Origin: an uncultured Nitrospirales bacterium
GTDB taxonomy: Bacteria; Nitrospirota; Nitrospiria; Nitrospirales; UBA8639
Assembly (NCBI GenBank): GCA_958295805.1
Contig: OY282373.1
Location: 95,001 to 159,000, forward strand
Reading direction: 5' to 3'
Length of the DNA: 64,000 nt
Made by a program: the position numbers and the translations under genes. Under the pieces are notes generated by a model. It was not told where the DNA came from, did not search any database, and saw only the letters and a list, made by a program, of their open reading frames with translations. Positions 32,271-40,767 of the stretch are shown here, piece by piece (within the stretch, counting starts at the first letter, position 1; the number at the start of each line of letters is the position of its first letter).

Positions 32271-34133
32271 ATGGACGTAAACGCAAAGCAAAAAAATTCT
32301 CGGACGTTACTGCTCCTTGATCCGTACCCGAGAGACAATCCGTATCAGATGACGGCCAGCGAGCGGCGGTCCATCTGGTTTCCCAAACTCAGCTTGCCGG
32401 TCATTGCGGCCTACACCCCTCCGGATTGGGACGTGTGTCTGGTTGATGAGGCGGTGCAAGAAATCGATGTTGACCAGCCGTGCGACCTGGTCGGCATTTC
32501 CGTGATGACGTGCTACGCGCCTCGGGCCTATGAGCTGGCCATGGCCTTTCGGCAACGCGGCAAAACCGTCGTCCTCGGGGGCGTCCACCCGACTTATTGT
32601 CCTGAAGAAGCCCTTCGCTATTGCGACGCCATTGTCTGCGGGGAAGCGGAAGACCTCTGGCCGCAAGTGGTAGCTGATTTTGAAGCCGGCCACGTGAAAC
32701 GCATGTATCAGATGGAACACTTTCCGGGGCTGGACCATTATCGATCCCCTCGCGTCCAACTCCTTAACCCGGACTCCTATATGACCCGGCATTGTACCTT
32801 CACCACGCGCGGCTGCCATTTTGATTGCGAGTTTTGCAGCGTGTCGCCCTTCAACGGGAAGACCACCAGACGGCGCCCGGTGCCGGAAGTGATTCAGGAG
32901 ATGCAACACGTCAAGGAATGGCTCCGCTCCGAGATCGTCGAGCGCATGAGCACGGGTTCGTTGTGGAATGCCGTGAAAACCTCTGCAAAAATCTGGGTCG
33001 GCCTGGAAGAAGGGTCCATCGTCGCGTTTGTCGATGATCTGCACAACAGCCACCGCGCCTATTGCCGCGAATTGTGGCAAGCCATGAAAGCGTTAAACAT
33101 CAAATGGGGGTGCCAATCCACGCTCTTTTTAGGGGACGATCAGGAGATGGTCAAACTCGCGGCTGAAAGCGGGTGCGTCTCGGTCTTCGTCGGCATGGAA
33201 TCGATCTCCGATGATTCCTTGGGCGAAACGAACAAGGGGTTCAATCAGGTCAGAAAATTTGAAGACCAGATCAAGATGTTTCACGACCACGGTATCATGG
33301 TGAACCCGGGCATGGTCTTCGGGTTTGATAACGACGATGAATCCGTGTTCGAATCAACGCTGAACTTTCTGATCCGCAACGGCGTAGAATTGGCGTATTT
33401 CAACGTCTTGACGCCGCTGCCCGGTACGGCGTTGTACGAACGGTATGAACGTGAAGGCCGGATATTCGATCGGGATTGGGCCAAATACGATGGAAAGCAC
33501 GTGGTGTTTCACCCGAAACGGATGACGCCCGACCAACTGCAGGAAGGATTCTTTTGGGCCAATCATCACTTCTATTCGTGGGGTTCCATCTGGCATCGGC
33601 TTCGGCACACCAACCAACGCTTGATCCCTCGTCTCGAAATGAATCACGAATTTCGCAAGCTCATCAGGCGGACTTGTCCGCAGGGGACGCTCTCTCCCAT
33701 CGCAACGGTCCTCAAGAATCTCCAGGCCAAACTTCCGACCATAGACACCGGATTGCTCATTCCCAGCGCGCTCCACACCATTACGCAAACCGTTCCGTTG
33801 AAACCCCAGGACTTGTTTCTCAAGATCAAAGGCCGACGTCACGATACTCTGACTGCCTTATTCATCGATCTCGAAGGCACGTTGGACCACTTGAACGCCC
33901 AAGAACTGCTGGACCGCATCAAAGACGCAGCGAAAAAGGCCAGACTGGACATTGTCGTCAACTTTGAGCATCTGCGGCAGGCGACCCCGAAGGCGCTCCA
34001 GATGCTCTTGGATCAGGAAATCCTCAAGGCGGTGGCCCCCTATGCCACGCTGCGTTACCGTAAATTGCGAGATGCGTTTCATTCTGCCTTGGAAGGCGTG
34101 ACCGTGTCGGAGTTCGAACCGTTGGAAGAGTGA
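32271..34133 (+). CDS. B12-binding radical SAM protein with C-terminal STAS-like domain
   Basis: About 620 residues. The N-terminal cobalamin-binding-type domain (LLLLDPYPRDNPYQ, LVDEAVQEID, VGISVMTCYAPRAYELA, LGGVHPTYCPEEAL) lacks a clear DxHxxG. The radical SAM core follows, with TRGCHFDCEFCSV supplying the CxxxCxxC cluster ligands. GMESISDDSLGETNKGFN and NVLTPLPGTALYERYEREGR match the B12/radical-SAM family that modifies lipids, cofactors or natural products. The last 100 residues, with ALFIDLEGTLDHLNAQELLD and DIVVNFEHLRQATPKALQML, resemble a STAS domain, an unusual fusion. ATG 32271 is chosen. The frame is open further upstream into repeat DNA. Confidence 0.85.
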   Translation: MDVNAKQKNSRTLLLLDPYPRDNPYQMTASERRSIWFPKLSLPVIAAYTPPDWDVCLVDEAVQEIDVDQPCDLVGISVMTCYAPRAYELAMAFRQRGKTVVLGGVHPTYCPEEALRYCDAIVCGEAEDLWPQVVADFEAGHVKRMYQMEHFPGLDHYRSPRVQLLNPDSYMTRHCTFTTRGCHFDCEFCSVSPFNGKTTRRRPVPEVIQEMQHVKEWLRSEIVERMSTGSLWNAVKTSAKIWVGLEEGSIVAFVDDLHNSHRAYCRELWQAMKALNIKWGCQSTLFLGDDQEMVKLAAESGCVSVFVGMESISDDSLGETNKGFNQVRKFEDQIKMFHDHGIMVNPGMVFGFDNDDESVFESTLNFLIRNGVELAYFNVLTPLPGTALYERYEREGRIFDRDWAKYDGKHVVFHPKRMTPDQLQEGFFWANHHFYSWGSIWHRLRHTNQRLIPRLEMNHEFRKLIRRTCPQGTLSPIATVLKNLQAKLPTIDTGLLIPSALHTITQTVPLKPQDLFLKIKGRRHDTLTALFIDLEGTLDHLNAQELLDRIKDAAKKARLDIVVNFEHLRQATPKALQMLLDQEILKAVAPYATLRYRKLRDAFHSALEGVTVSEFEPLEE

Positions 34134-34208
34134 ATTTCTGATTTTCGATTTCTGATTTTTGATTTTCGGTCAGGAATCAGCAATCTCCAATGGAAGAGTT
34201 GCCCCAGG

Positions 34209-35477
34209 ATGCGTGATTTTCACTATCGCGACGATGCGTTCTTCTGTGAAGACGTGCCTCTCGAACGGATTGCCAAGGAACGGGACACCCCCTGCTACGT
34301 CTATAGTCACGCGACGCTGACTCGGCACTTTCACGCGTTCGACCAGGCGTTTGCGGCAGTCCCGCACATTGTGGCGTTCGCCGTGAAAGCCAATTCGAAC
34401 TTGGCCGTTCTCCAACTCATGGCGTCCTGCGGAAGCGGGGCCGACATCGTGTCCGGCGGTGAACTCTTTCGGGCGTTACACGCCGGGATCCCGCCGAACA
34501 AGATCGTCTTTGCGGGAGTCGGCAAACGTGCCGAAGAAATCGCCTTTGCCCTCAAGTCCGACATCCTGCTCTTCAACGTGGAATCTTCAGCCGAATTGGA
34601 GGTCATCAACGACGTGGCCGGAGGAATGGGACGGCAGGCGCGAGTCGCGCTTCGGATCAACCCGGACGTCGATCCCCACACCCATCCCTACATTTCGACG
34701 GGGATGAAAAAAAGTAAATTCGGGATTGCCGCGGATCGTGCGAACGAGGCATTTCAGAAGGCGGCAGCACTGTCCCACATCCACGTCATCGGGGTACATG
34801 CCCACGTCGGCTCGCAACTGACGCACGTCAGTCCCTTTGTCGATTCGTTAAAACGGGTCATCGCGCTGACCCGAAACTTGAAGGCCCAGGGAATTCCAAT
34901 TCGATACGTGAACATCGGCGGCGGACTCGGGATTACGTATTCAAACGAAACACCGCCACACCCCAATGAATTGGCCGCGGCCGTCGTCCCGCTGCTGAAG
35001 GAAGCCGACTGTGACATCATTCTGGAACCCGGCCGGGTGATCGTGGGCAATGCCGGCGTGCTGTTGACGCGAGTCCTCTATCGAAAGGAGACGGACGCGA
35101 AAACGTTTGTCATCGTGGACGCGGCGATGAACGATCTGCTTCGGCCCAGCCTGTACGACGCGCATCACGACGTCTTACCGGTCCACCGCGTTCCGACTGC
35201 ACCGGAAGAGACGTATGACGTGGTGGGACCCGTTTGCGAATCCGGCGATTTTCTCGCGCAGAATCGAACCATGCCCACGGTCAAGGCCGGCGACCTGTTG
35301 GCCGTGATGTCCGCCGGTGCCTATGGCTTTACCATGGCGTCCAATTATAATTCGAGACCACGGGTCCCGGAGATTCTCGTCAAGGGCGGGGAGAATTTTG
35401 TGATTCGGGAACGGGAGACCTTCGAGGATCTGATTCGCGGAGAACGGGTCCCGGAATTTCTTTACTCAACGGCGTAG
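34209..35477 (+). CDS. lysA: Diaminopimelate decarboxylase
   Basis: 422 residues, fold-type III PLP enzyme. The PLP lysine lies in HIVAFAVKANSNLAVL, followed by GSGADIVSGGELFRAL, the glycine-rich phosphate loop NIGGGLGITY, ILEPGRVIVGNAGVLLTRV and the dimer-interface GPVCESGDFLAQNR and SAGAYGFTMASNYNSRPR. It removes the D-carboxyl of meso-diaminopimelate, the last step to lysine. dapA follows nine bases downstream. Confidence 0.95.
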   Translation: MRDFHYRDDAFFCEDVPLERIAKERDTPCYVYSHATLTRHFHAFDQAFAAVPHIVAFAVKANSNLAVLQLMASCGSGADIVSGGELFRALHAGIPPNKIVFAGVGKRAEEIAFALKSDILLFNVESSAELEVINDVAGGMGRQARVALRINPDVDPHTHPYISTGMKKSKFGIAADRANEAFQKAAALSHIHVIGVHAHVGSQLTHVSPFVDSLKRVIALTRNLKAQGIPIRYVNIGGGLGITYSNETPPHPNELAAAVVPLLKEADCDIILEPGRVIVGNAGVLLTRVLYRKETDAKTFVIVDAAMNDLLRPSLYDAHHDVLPVHRVPTAPEETYDVVGPVCESGDFLAQNRTMPTVKAGDLLAVMSAGAYGFTMASNYNSRPRVPEILVKGGENFVIRERETFEDLIRGERVPEFLYSTA

Positions 35478-35485
35478 GTAGAACG

Positions 35486-36352
35486 ATGTTTTCAGGCTCC
35501 CTCGTTGCGATTGTCACGCCGTTCCGGCACGGCACCTTTGACGAACAATCGTACAGCGAGTTAATCGAGTTTCAAATCGCCAACGGCACGCACGGCATCG
35601 TCCCGTGCGGAACCACCGGCGAATCCGCTACCCTCTCACACGCGGAACACGAACGCGTCGTGGCGTTGACCGTGGAGATCGTCAATCGACGGGTCCCGGT
35701 GATTGCCGGTACCGGATCGAACGCCACGGACGAGGCGATTGCCTTTACCAAACACGCCAAGCGCGTCGGCGCAGACGGGGCCCTGCTGATTACGCCCTAT
35801 TACAATAAACCCACGCAGGAAGGCCTGTATCAACATTATGCGGCAGTGGCCCAAGCCGTGGACCTTCCGCTGATCCTATACAACATCCAGGGCCGAACCA
35901 GCGTCAACATGACGCCCGCCACCATTGCCCGAACCGCCGAACTTCCCAACGTGGTGGGCATTAAAGAAGGGAGCGGGTCACTCGGGCAGGTCTCCGAAAT
36001 CATTCACCAATGCGGAGACGCATTCACGATCCTCTCCGGGGATGATCCGCTGACCGTTCCGATGATGGCGCTTGGGGCCAAAGGGGTAATTACGGTGACC
36101 GCCAACGTGGCCCCGAAAGAGATGGCGAACATGGTGAACGCCGCCTTGGCCGGAAACTTTGCCGAAGCGCGCACCTGGCATTTCAAACTCGCCCCCCTGT
36201 TCAAGGCCTTGTTCTATGAGACCAACCCCATTCCGGTCAAAGAAGCCTTGGCCATGATGAACAAAATCGACCCGGATATTCGTCTCCCTCTCACCCGTCT
36301 TTCGTCGGACAATCGTGACCGCCTCGGTCGCGTGATGCAGGAACACGAATAG
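35486..36352 (+). CDS. dapA: 4-hydroxy-tetrahydrodipicolinate synthase
   Basis: 288 residues, (beta/alpha)8 aldolase. GTTGESATLSHAEH carries the substrate threonines, LILYNIQGRT the catalytic tyrosine and the carboxylate-binding arginine, and VVGIKEGSGSL the Schiff-base lysine. It condenses pyruvate with aspartate semialdehyde. It is coupled to lysA. The next pathway gene, dapB, lies 3.5 kb further on, beyond a foreign-looking block. Confidence 0.95.
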   Translation: MFSGSLVAIVTPFRHGTFDEQSYSELIEFQIANGTHGIVPCGTTGESATLSHAEHERVVALTVEIVNRRVPVIAGTGSNATDEAIAFTKHAKRVGADGALLITPYYNKPTQEGLYQHYAAVAQAVDLPLILYNIQGRTSVNMTPATIARTAELPNVVGIKEGSGSLGQVSEIIHQCGDAFTILSGDDPLTVPMMALGAKGVITVTANVAPKEMANMVNAALAGNFAEARTWHFKLAPLFKALFYETNPIPVKEALAMMNKIDPDIRLPLTRLSSDNRDRLGRVMQEHE

Positions 36353-36441
36353 AATAAATCGGAATAAATTATTATTCGATCCCCTTCGTGCCCCTTCGTG
36401 TCCCTTCGTGGATAAAGTAGATAAAATTGACCAGGAGTAAG

Positions 36442-37203
36442 ATGAACTGCCAGCAGTGTGGACAGGAAACGGCGCCGGCGGCCAGCTTTTGCCGGGCTTG
36501 CGGGGCGCGGTTGCAACTCCGCTGCCCGTCCTGTCAAACGCCCCATAACCCCGGCGACCGCTTTTGTGGATATTGCGGCAGCGCCCTGCCCGAGGCCGGG
36601 GCCAATGACCGGGAACGGGACGGGATGGTTGCGCCGCCGGCCCCGGTTGCCCCGCCCTTTGACCAGCATGACCCGCCCGCCACCCCCTTCCATCCCTATG
36701 CCCCGCCGGCTCAGTACCCCGCCGGAACCGACGCGCCAACGCTGGGCGCCTTTGCCCTGGGACGGCCCGGCGGGTTCTGGCTGCGCCTGCCGGCCTACCT
36801 GATTGACGTGGTGATTGTTGCTGCCGTATTTCTTATCCTCTGGCTGGTGGTTCTGGGCCAGCCGGTTTCCAGCATTACCGGGACTTTGGAGACCGGCACG
36901 GAGGATGAGTACGATTTTCAGACATTGGGTAGAGATGGACTGAACGCGCTGTTGGGCCTGGTTTATGACACGGCGCTTATCACTATTTGGGCCACCACTT
37001 TGGGCAAGCGAGCCTTCGGGCTGTACGTGGTGCGTAGCGACGGCTCCCGGGTTGGCCCCGGCCGCGCCTTGGCCCGGCATCTGGCGACCATCCTTTCCCT
37101 CCTTATCCTGGGCATTGGTTTCCTGATGATTGCCTTCCGGCGGGACAAGCGGGGCCTGCACGACCTCATCTGCGACACCGTGGTAATTCAACGCCGCCGC
37201 TGA
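36442..37203 (+). CDS. Double zinc-ribbon plus RDD-family membrane protein
   Basis: 253 residues from ATG 36442 (AGGAG four bases upstream). Two zinc ribbons (MNCQQCGQETAPAASFCRAC, then CPSCQTPHNPGDRFCGYC), a Pro/Ala-rich linker, then an RDD domain with three membrane segments: GGFWLRLPAYLIDVVIV, GKRAFGLYVVRSDGSRVG and FRRDKRGLHDLICDTVVI. Function unknown. Codon use is visibly GC-richer at third positions than lysA/dapA, and this organisation is common in Chloroflexota-like genomes, suggesting a foreign origin for the block starting here. Confidence 0.85.
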   Translation: MNCQQCGQETAPAASFCRACGARLQLRCPSCQTPHNPGDRFCGYCGSALPEAGANDRERDGMVAPPAPVAPPFDQHDPPATPFHPYAPPAQYPAGTDAPTLGAFALGRPGGFWLRLPAYLIDVVIVAAVFLILWLVVLGQPVSSITGTLETGTEDEYDFQTLGRDGLNALLGLVYDTALITIWATTLGKRAFGLYVVRSDGSRVGPGRALARHLATILSLLILGIGFLMIAFRRDKRGLHDLICDTVVIQRRR

Positions 37204-37266
37204 GCGGACTTTTCACCCCGGCGGCCCTGTAGGGAAAGAGAACCCCGCGCCCAAGGGAGCGACTGT

Positions 37267-37908
37267 ATGCCCGAAGTAATCCTCTACGTCGCCGCCAGCG
37301 TGGACGGCTACATCGCCCGCCCCGACGGTTCGGTGGATTGGCTGGAGACGCTGCCGGAACCGGGGTCTGAACCGGAGTCGGAACCGGAACCGGAGTCGGG
37401 GTTGGAACCAGAACCGGGGCCGGAACCGGAACCGGCGGGGGGCCAGGTTGAGGATTACGGCTACGGCGAGTTTATCGCCGGCGTGGGCGTGGTGCTGATG
37501 GGGCGCGTTACCTATGAGCAGATATTGTCCTTTGGCGTCGATTACCCCTACCCCGGCACGGCCGGTTACGTCTTTTCCCGCAACCGGGCCTGGGAACAGG
37601 ATGACAATGTCCGCTTTGTGGACGGCGATGACATTGGCGGCCTGGTAGCCCGCCTCAAGGCAGAGCAGGACAAAAACCTCTGGCTGGTGGGCGGCGGGCA
37701 GTTGGTACGGGAGTTTCTGCGGCTGGACTTAATTGACCGCATCGAGCTGTTTATCCTGCCGATAATCCTGGGCGAAGGGATACCCCTGTTCCCGCCGGCC
37801 ACTCCCCAACGGGATCTGACGCTGACCGACTGCCGGGCCTACGCCACCGGCATGGCCCAGCTAACCTACCGCCGCGCCCCGGTTCAGGGGGATTCAGGCG
37901 TTGTTTAA
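37267..37908 (+). CDS. Dihydrofolate reductase-like (RibD C-terminal) protein with Glu-Pro insertion
   Basis: 213 residues of the bacterial bifunctional deaminase-reductase C-terminal/YyaP-like family: EVILYVAASVDGYIARPDGS, GVVLMGRVTYEQIL, NLWLVGGGQLVREFLRLDLI and ILGEGIPLFP. These proteins bind NADPH, and their physiological substrates are mostly unknown. Residues 31-58 are a Glu-Pro/Glu-Ser repeat encoded by hexamers of GAACCG/GAGTCG type (about 37350-37435), an unusual low-complexity expansion right after the VDWLE motif. Confidence 0.82.
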   Translation: MPEVILYVAASVDGYIARPDGSVDWLETLPEPGSEPESEPEPESGLEPEPGPEPEPAGGQVEDYGYGEFIAGVGVVLMGRVTYEQILSFGVDYPYPGTAGYVFSRNRAWEQDDNVRFVDGDDIGGLVARLKAEQDKNLWLVGGGQLVREFLRLDLIDRIELFILPIILGEGIPLFPPATPQRDLTLTDCRAYATGMAQLTYRRAPVQGDSGVV

Positions 37909-38264
37909 CCGTTTAATCCACGAATAACCCGAACCGGCGGGAATGTTTTTTGAGAGTTACGCAGTTGGCCGGTTACTCCGACCGCGTTGGTGTGTCATTC
38001 CGACCTGGTTGATATGTCATACCGGCCGTTTTGATGTGTCATTCCGACCTGGTTGATGTGTCATTCCGACCGCAGGGAGGAATCTAAAATGCTGAGCCGT
38101 TGTACCGTTCCGGTTCCGCCGGAAAGCCCGGATAAGAAAGGGTTTAGATTCCTCGCTCCGCTCGGAATGACATATAACCGAATGACATATAACCGCCGGT
38201 TTTAGTTCACCCATTCGTGCCTATCTATACCGGTTCGGGAATTACAGGAAAGGAAAGGGGAAAT
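37909..38264. repeat. Gap with GTGTCATTCCGACC repeats
   Basis: Three to four copies of GTCATTCCGACC(TGGTTGAT) lie at about 37993-38070, followed by GCAGGGAGGAATCTAAAATG and, near 38149-38172, the inverted counterpart TTCCTCGCTCCGCTCGGAATGA. This repeat type is different from those outside the block and adds to the evidence that 36.4-39.6 kb comes from another genome. No gene seen. Confidence 0.65.
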
Positions 38265-38894
38265 ATGCTGAGCTTGGCGCTGCTCATCATTCACATCGGG
38301 GCCGGGTCGGTGGCCTTGCTGGCCGCCGGCGGGGCGCTGTTCACGGCCAAGGGCGGCGTCAATCACGTGCGGTCGGGACGGGTATATGCCCTGGCGATGA
38401 CCGGAGTTTTCCTTACCGCCCTGCCGTTGGCGCTGTTGGGGGCCGACCTGTTCCTGCTGCTCATCGGGGTATTCAGCTTTTACCTGGTTTTCGCCGGCTG
38501 GCGTTTTGCCCGCAACCGCCGGGGGCATCCCCAACCGGTGGATTGGGCCGCCGTAGCGATTATGGGGCTGACCGGGCTGGGAATGGTGGGCTACGCCGTC
38601 ATCCTGGCCCGTTCCGGCGATTCTCAATGGGTAACTATGGTTATCTTTGGGGGCCTCGCCCTGGCGTTGGGTTTGGCGGACGCGCTCTTTTACCGGGCCG
38701 CGCCGGCGCCCTATGCCCGGCGCATTTCCCGCCACATGACCAATATGATGGGCGGCACTATCGCCACCATAACCGCCGTGCTGGTGGTCAACGTGGACAC
38801 CAACCCCCCGTGGCTGGCCTGGATACTGCCGACCCTGGTGATTACGCCGCTGATTGTCTGGTGGAACCTGCGGGTGGCCCGGCGGGGGCGGTAG
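38265..38894 (+). CDS. DUF2306-like multi-pass membrane protein
   Basis: 209 residues with about six membrane segments, starting at ATG 38265 behind AGGAAAGGGG. Conserved-looking elements are LLIIHIGAGSVALLAAGGAL, KGGVNHVRSGRVYALAM with a histidine, and SRHMTNMMGGTIATITAVLV. This matches small DUF2306-type membrane proteins of unknown function. High third-position GC, like the rest of the block. Confidence 0.7.
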   Translation: MLSLALLIIHIGAGSVALLAAGGALFTAKGGVNHVRSGRVYALAMTGVFLTALPLALLGADLFLLLIGVFSFYLVFAGWRFARNRRGHPQPVDWAAVAIMGLTGLGMVGYAVILARSGDSQWVTMVIFGGLALALGLADALFYRAAPAPYARRISRHMTNMMGGTIATITAVLVVNVDTNPPWLAWILPTLVITPLIVWWNLRVARRGR

Positions 38895-39305
38895 CGTTGC
38901 CCTACTCGGTCATCCAGCCAGGGATTGAGATACCATTGTTCCGTTGAACCCTGGGGCCTGTCGGGTCTTGCTGCCGGGGGTAGGGGCGGTTCGCGAACCG
39001 CCCCTACTGGTCAAAGGATGAACGGGTGGTTCGACAGGCTCACCATGAGCGGCTGTATATTGTAGTGGGTCAAGAGCCGAAATACCCTCGTTTGAATTAA
39101 ATTTTGCGATGTACCAACAGGGGCTGTATATTGTAGTGGGTCAAGAGCCGAAATACCCGGCGGGTATCTGCCCATAGGCTTGCAATAGGGTTTATAATTG
39201 GGGAGTTACCGCGTAGTTACGCTGCCGGAACTAGCGAAAACATAAATTGACGCTGCGGGAAATCCCGGCGCCTTTAAGCTCACAACACGCAACAAGGGAG
39301 ATAAG
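38895..39305. repeat. Gap with palindrome and a 37-bp direct repeat
   Basis: A GGGGCGGTTCGCGAACCGCC palindrome lies at about 38986-39006. A 37-bp direct repeat beginning GGCTGTATATTGTAGTGGGT occupies 39051-39087 and 39122-39158. The two copies are 71 bases apart. No gene or clear RNA is seen. Confidence 0.75.
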
Positions 39306-39630
39306 ATGGACTACGGAACGGAAGCAATCAATCGGCACCGGGCCAGCCGGGGCAAGGTAAGCATCGCCTCCAAGATGAAGGTAGAGACGATGGAGGAATT
39401 GTCCATTGCCTACACGCCCGGGGTGGCGGCGGTCAGCATGGCGATTTACCACGATAAGTCGGAGAGCTTTGCCCTGACCAACCGGGGCAACACCGTGGCG
39501 GTGGTGTCCGACGGTTCCGCCGTGCTGGGGCTGGGCAACGTCGGCCCGGAGGCGGCCCTGGCGGTGATGGAGGGCAAGTCCATCCTGTTTAAGGGCCTGG
39601 CCGATAAAGCGTCTTTCATGATTCCGCATT
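39306..39630 (+). pseudogene. Malic enzyme, N-terminal fragment
   Basis: From ATG 39306 the protein reads MDYGTEAINRHRASRGKVSI, with LSIAYTPGVAAVSMAI, SFALTNRGNTVAVVSDGSAV, LGLGNVGPEAALAVMEGK and ILFKGLADKASF. These are the N-terminal domain motifs of NAD(P)-malic enzyme (the tyrosine in YTPGV, then GLGNVG). It ends at about residue 105, where FPICL would follow, and runs into a field of GTCATTCCCGC repeats. More than two thirds of the enzyme is missing, so it is a fragment cut at the right edge of the foreign block. Confidence 0.85.
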
Positions 39631-39884
39631 ATCGTCAATACTGTCATCTCCGTCGTTCCCGCGCATCCGTCACGCGCGCGACGAATTGTCCCACGAGCCG
39701 TCATTCCCGCCATACTGTCTTCTCTGTCCTCTTCGTCATTCCCGCAGTCCTCTCTGTCATTCCCGCAGTTTTTAGCGGGAATCCAGTCGACTTTGCACGC
39801 GGCCGCAACCAACGCGCCTCCGTCATTCCCGAAATTTTCAGCGGGAATCCAGTATGAGCCATTATTGACCTCGTTGAATCCGTC
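39631..39884. repeat. GTCATTCCCGC repeat field before dapB
   Basis: Several partial CGTCATTCCCG units lead to two hairpins: GTCATTCCCGCAGTTTTTAG with GCGGGAATCCAGT at about 39755-39790, and GTCATTCCCGAAATTTTCAG with CGGGAATCCAGT at about 39822-39854. This is the junction between the malic enzyme fragment and dapB. Confidence 0.75.
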
Positions 39885-40694
39885 ATGGTTTCCCCAACCA
39901 ACGTAATTATCACCGGCGCCGCGGGCCGAATGGGAAAACGCCTGGTTGCCCTCGTCGCGGCATCCTCGCGTCTGCAACTGAGCGGAGCCACCGAAGCCGA
40001 ACACCACCCGGCATTGGGAACGGACGCCGGAGAGTTGGCCGGGTGTGGCCGCCTCAACGTCGCCGTGACCGACGACCTCGCCGCGGTTCTGCCCCAGGCC
40101 GACGTGGTGATTGATTTCACCGCGCCCGCGGCCACGTTGGGACATCTCTCTCAAGCCGTCCGGTACACACGCGCCATGGTCATCGGTACCACCGGGTTGT
40201 CGCCGGATGACGTGGCTCAACTTCGTCGGCACGCCGAGTCCATCCCTTGCGTGCAAGCACCCAACATGAGCGTCGGGATTAACGTGCTGCTCAAGACGAT
40301 TGGAACAGTAGCTCAAGCACTCGGAGAGGACTATGACCTCGAAATCGTCGAGGCTCACCACAACAAGAAGAAGGATGCGCCAAGCGGAACCGCGCTGAAA
40401 CTCGCCGAAGCCTTAGCCGCGGCCAAAGGCTGGGACCTGGACCAAACAGGGGTCTATGCCCGGCACGGCATGACGGGAGAGCGCCCCCAGCAAGCCATCG
40501 GCATCCAGACTCTTCGAGCCGGCGATATTGCAGGCGATCATACCGTGTTGTACGGCGGCCCCGGAGAACGGATTGAAATCACGCATCGGGCTCATAACCG
40601 CGACCCCTTTGCCCGGGGAGCCTTACGCGCGGCAGAATGGGTGGTGCATCAGCCTCCCGGGTTGTACGGCATGGCCGACGTGCTCGGGTTATAA
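39885..40694 (+). CDS. dapB: 4-hydroxy-tetrahydrodipicolinate reductase
   Basis: 269 residues. ITGAAGRMGKRLVALV is the nucleotide-binding loop, VVIDFTAPAATLGHL and VIGTTGLSPDD follow, and EIVEAHHNKKKDAPSGTALK is the catalytic/substrate segment with the double histidine and KKDAPSGT. It reduces the DapA product with NAD(P)H. Host-like codon use resumes here after the foreign block. A start at ATG 39885 is reasonable, but no strong ribosome-binding site is visible in the repeat-rich leader. Confidence 0.95.
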   Translation: MVSPTNVIITGAAGRMGKRLVALVAASSRLQLSGATEAEHHPALGTDAGELAGCGRLNVAVTDDLAAVLPQADVVIDFTAPAATLGHLSQAVRYTRAMVIGTTGLSPDDVAQLRRHAESIPCVQAPNMSVGINVLLKTIGTVAQALGEDYDLEIVEAHHNKKKDAPSGTALKLAEALAAAKGWDLDQTGVYARHGMTGERPQQAIGIQTLRAGDIAGDHTVLYGGPGERIEITHRAHNRDPFARGALRAAEWVVHQPPGLYGMADVLGL

Positions 40695-40767
40695 CAATGC
40701 GGTTGTTTCGGCCTGCCTGTACGGACACGCAGACAGGCAAGCGGCTTTCACATGCGAAGATCGTGGC

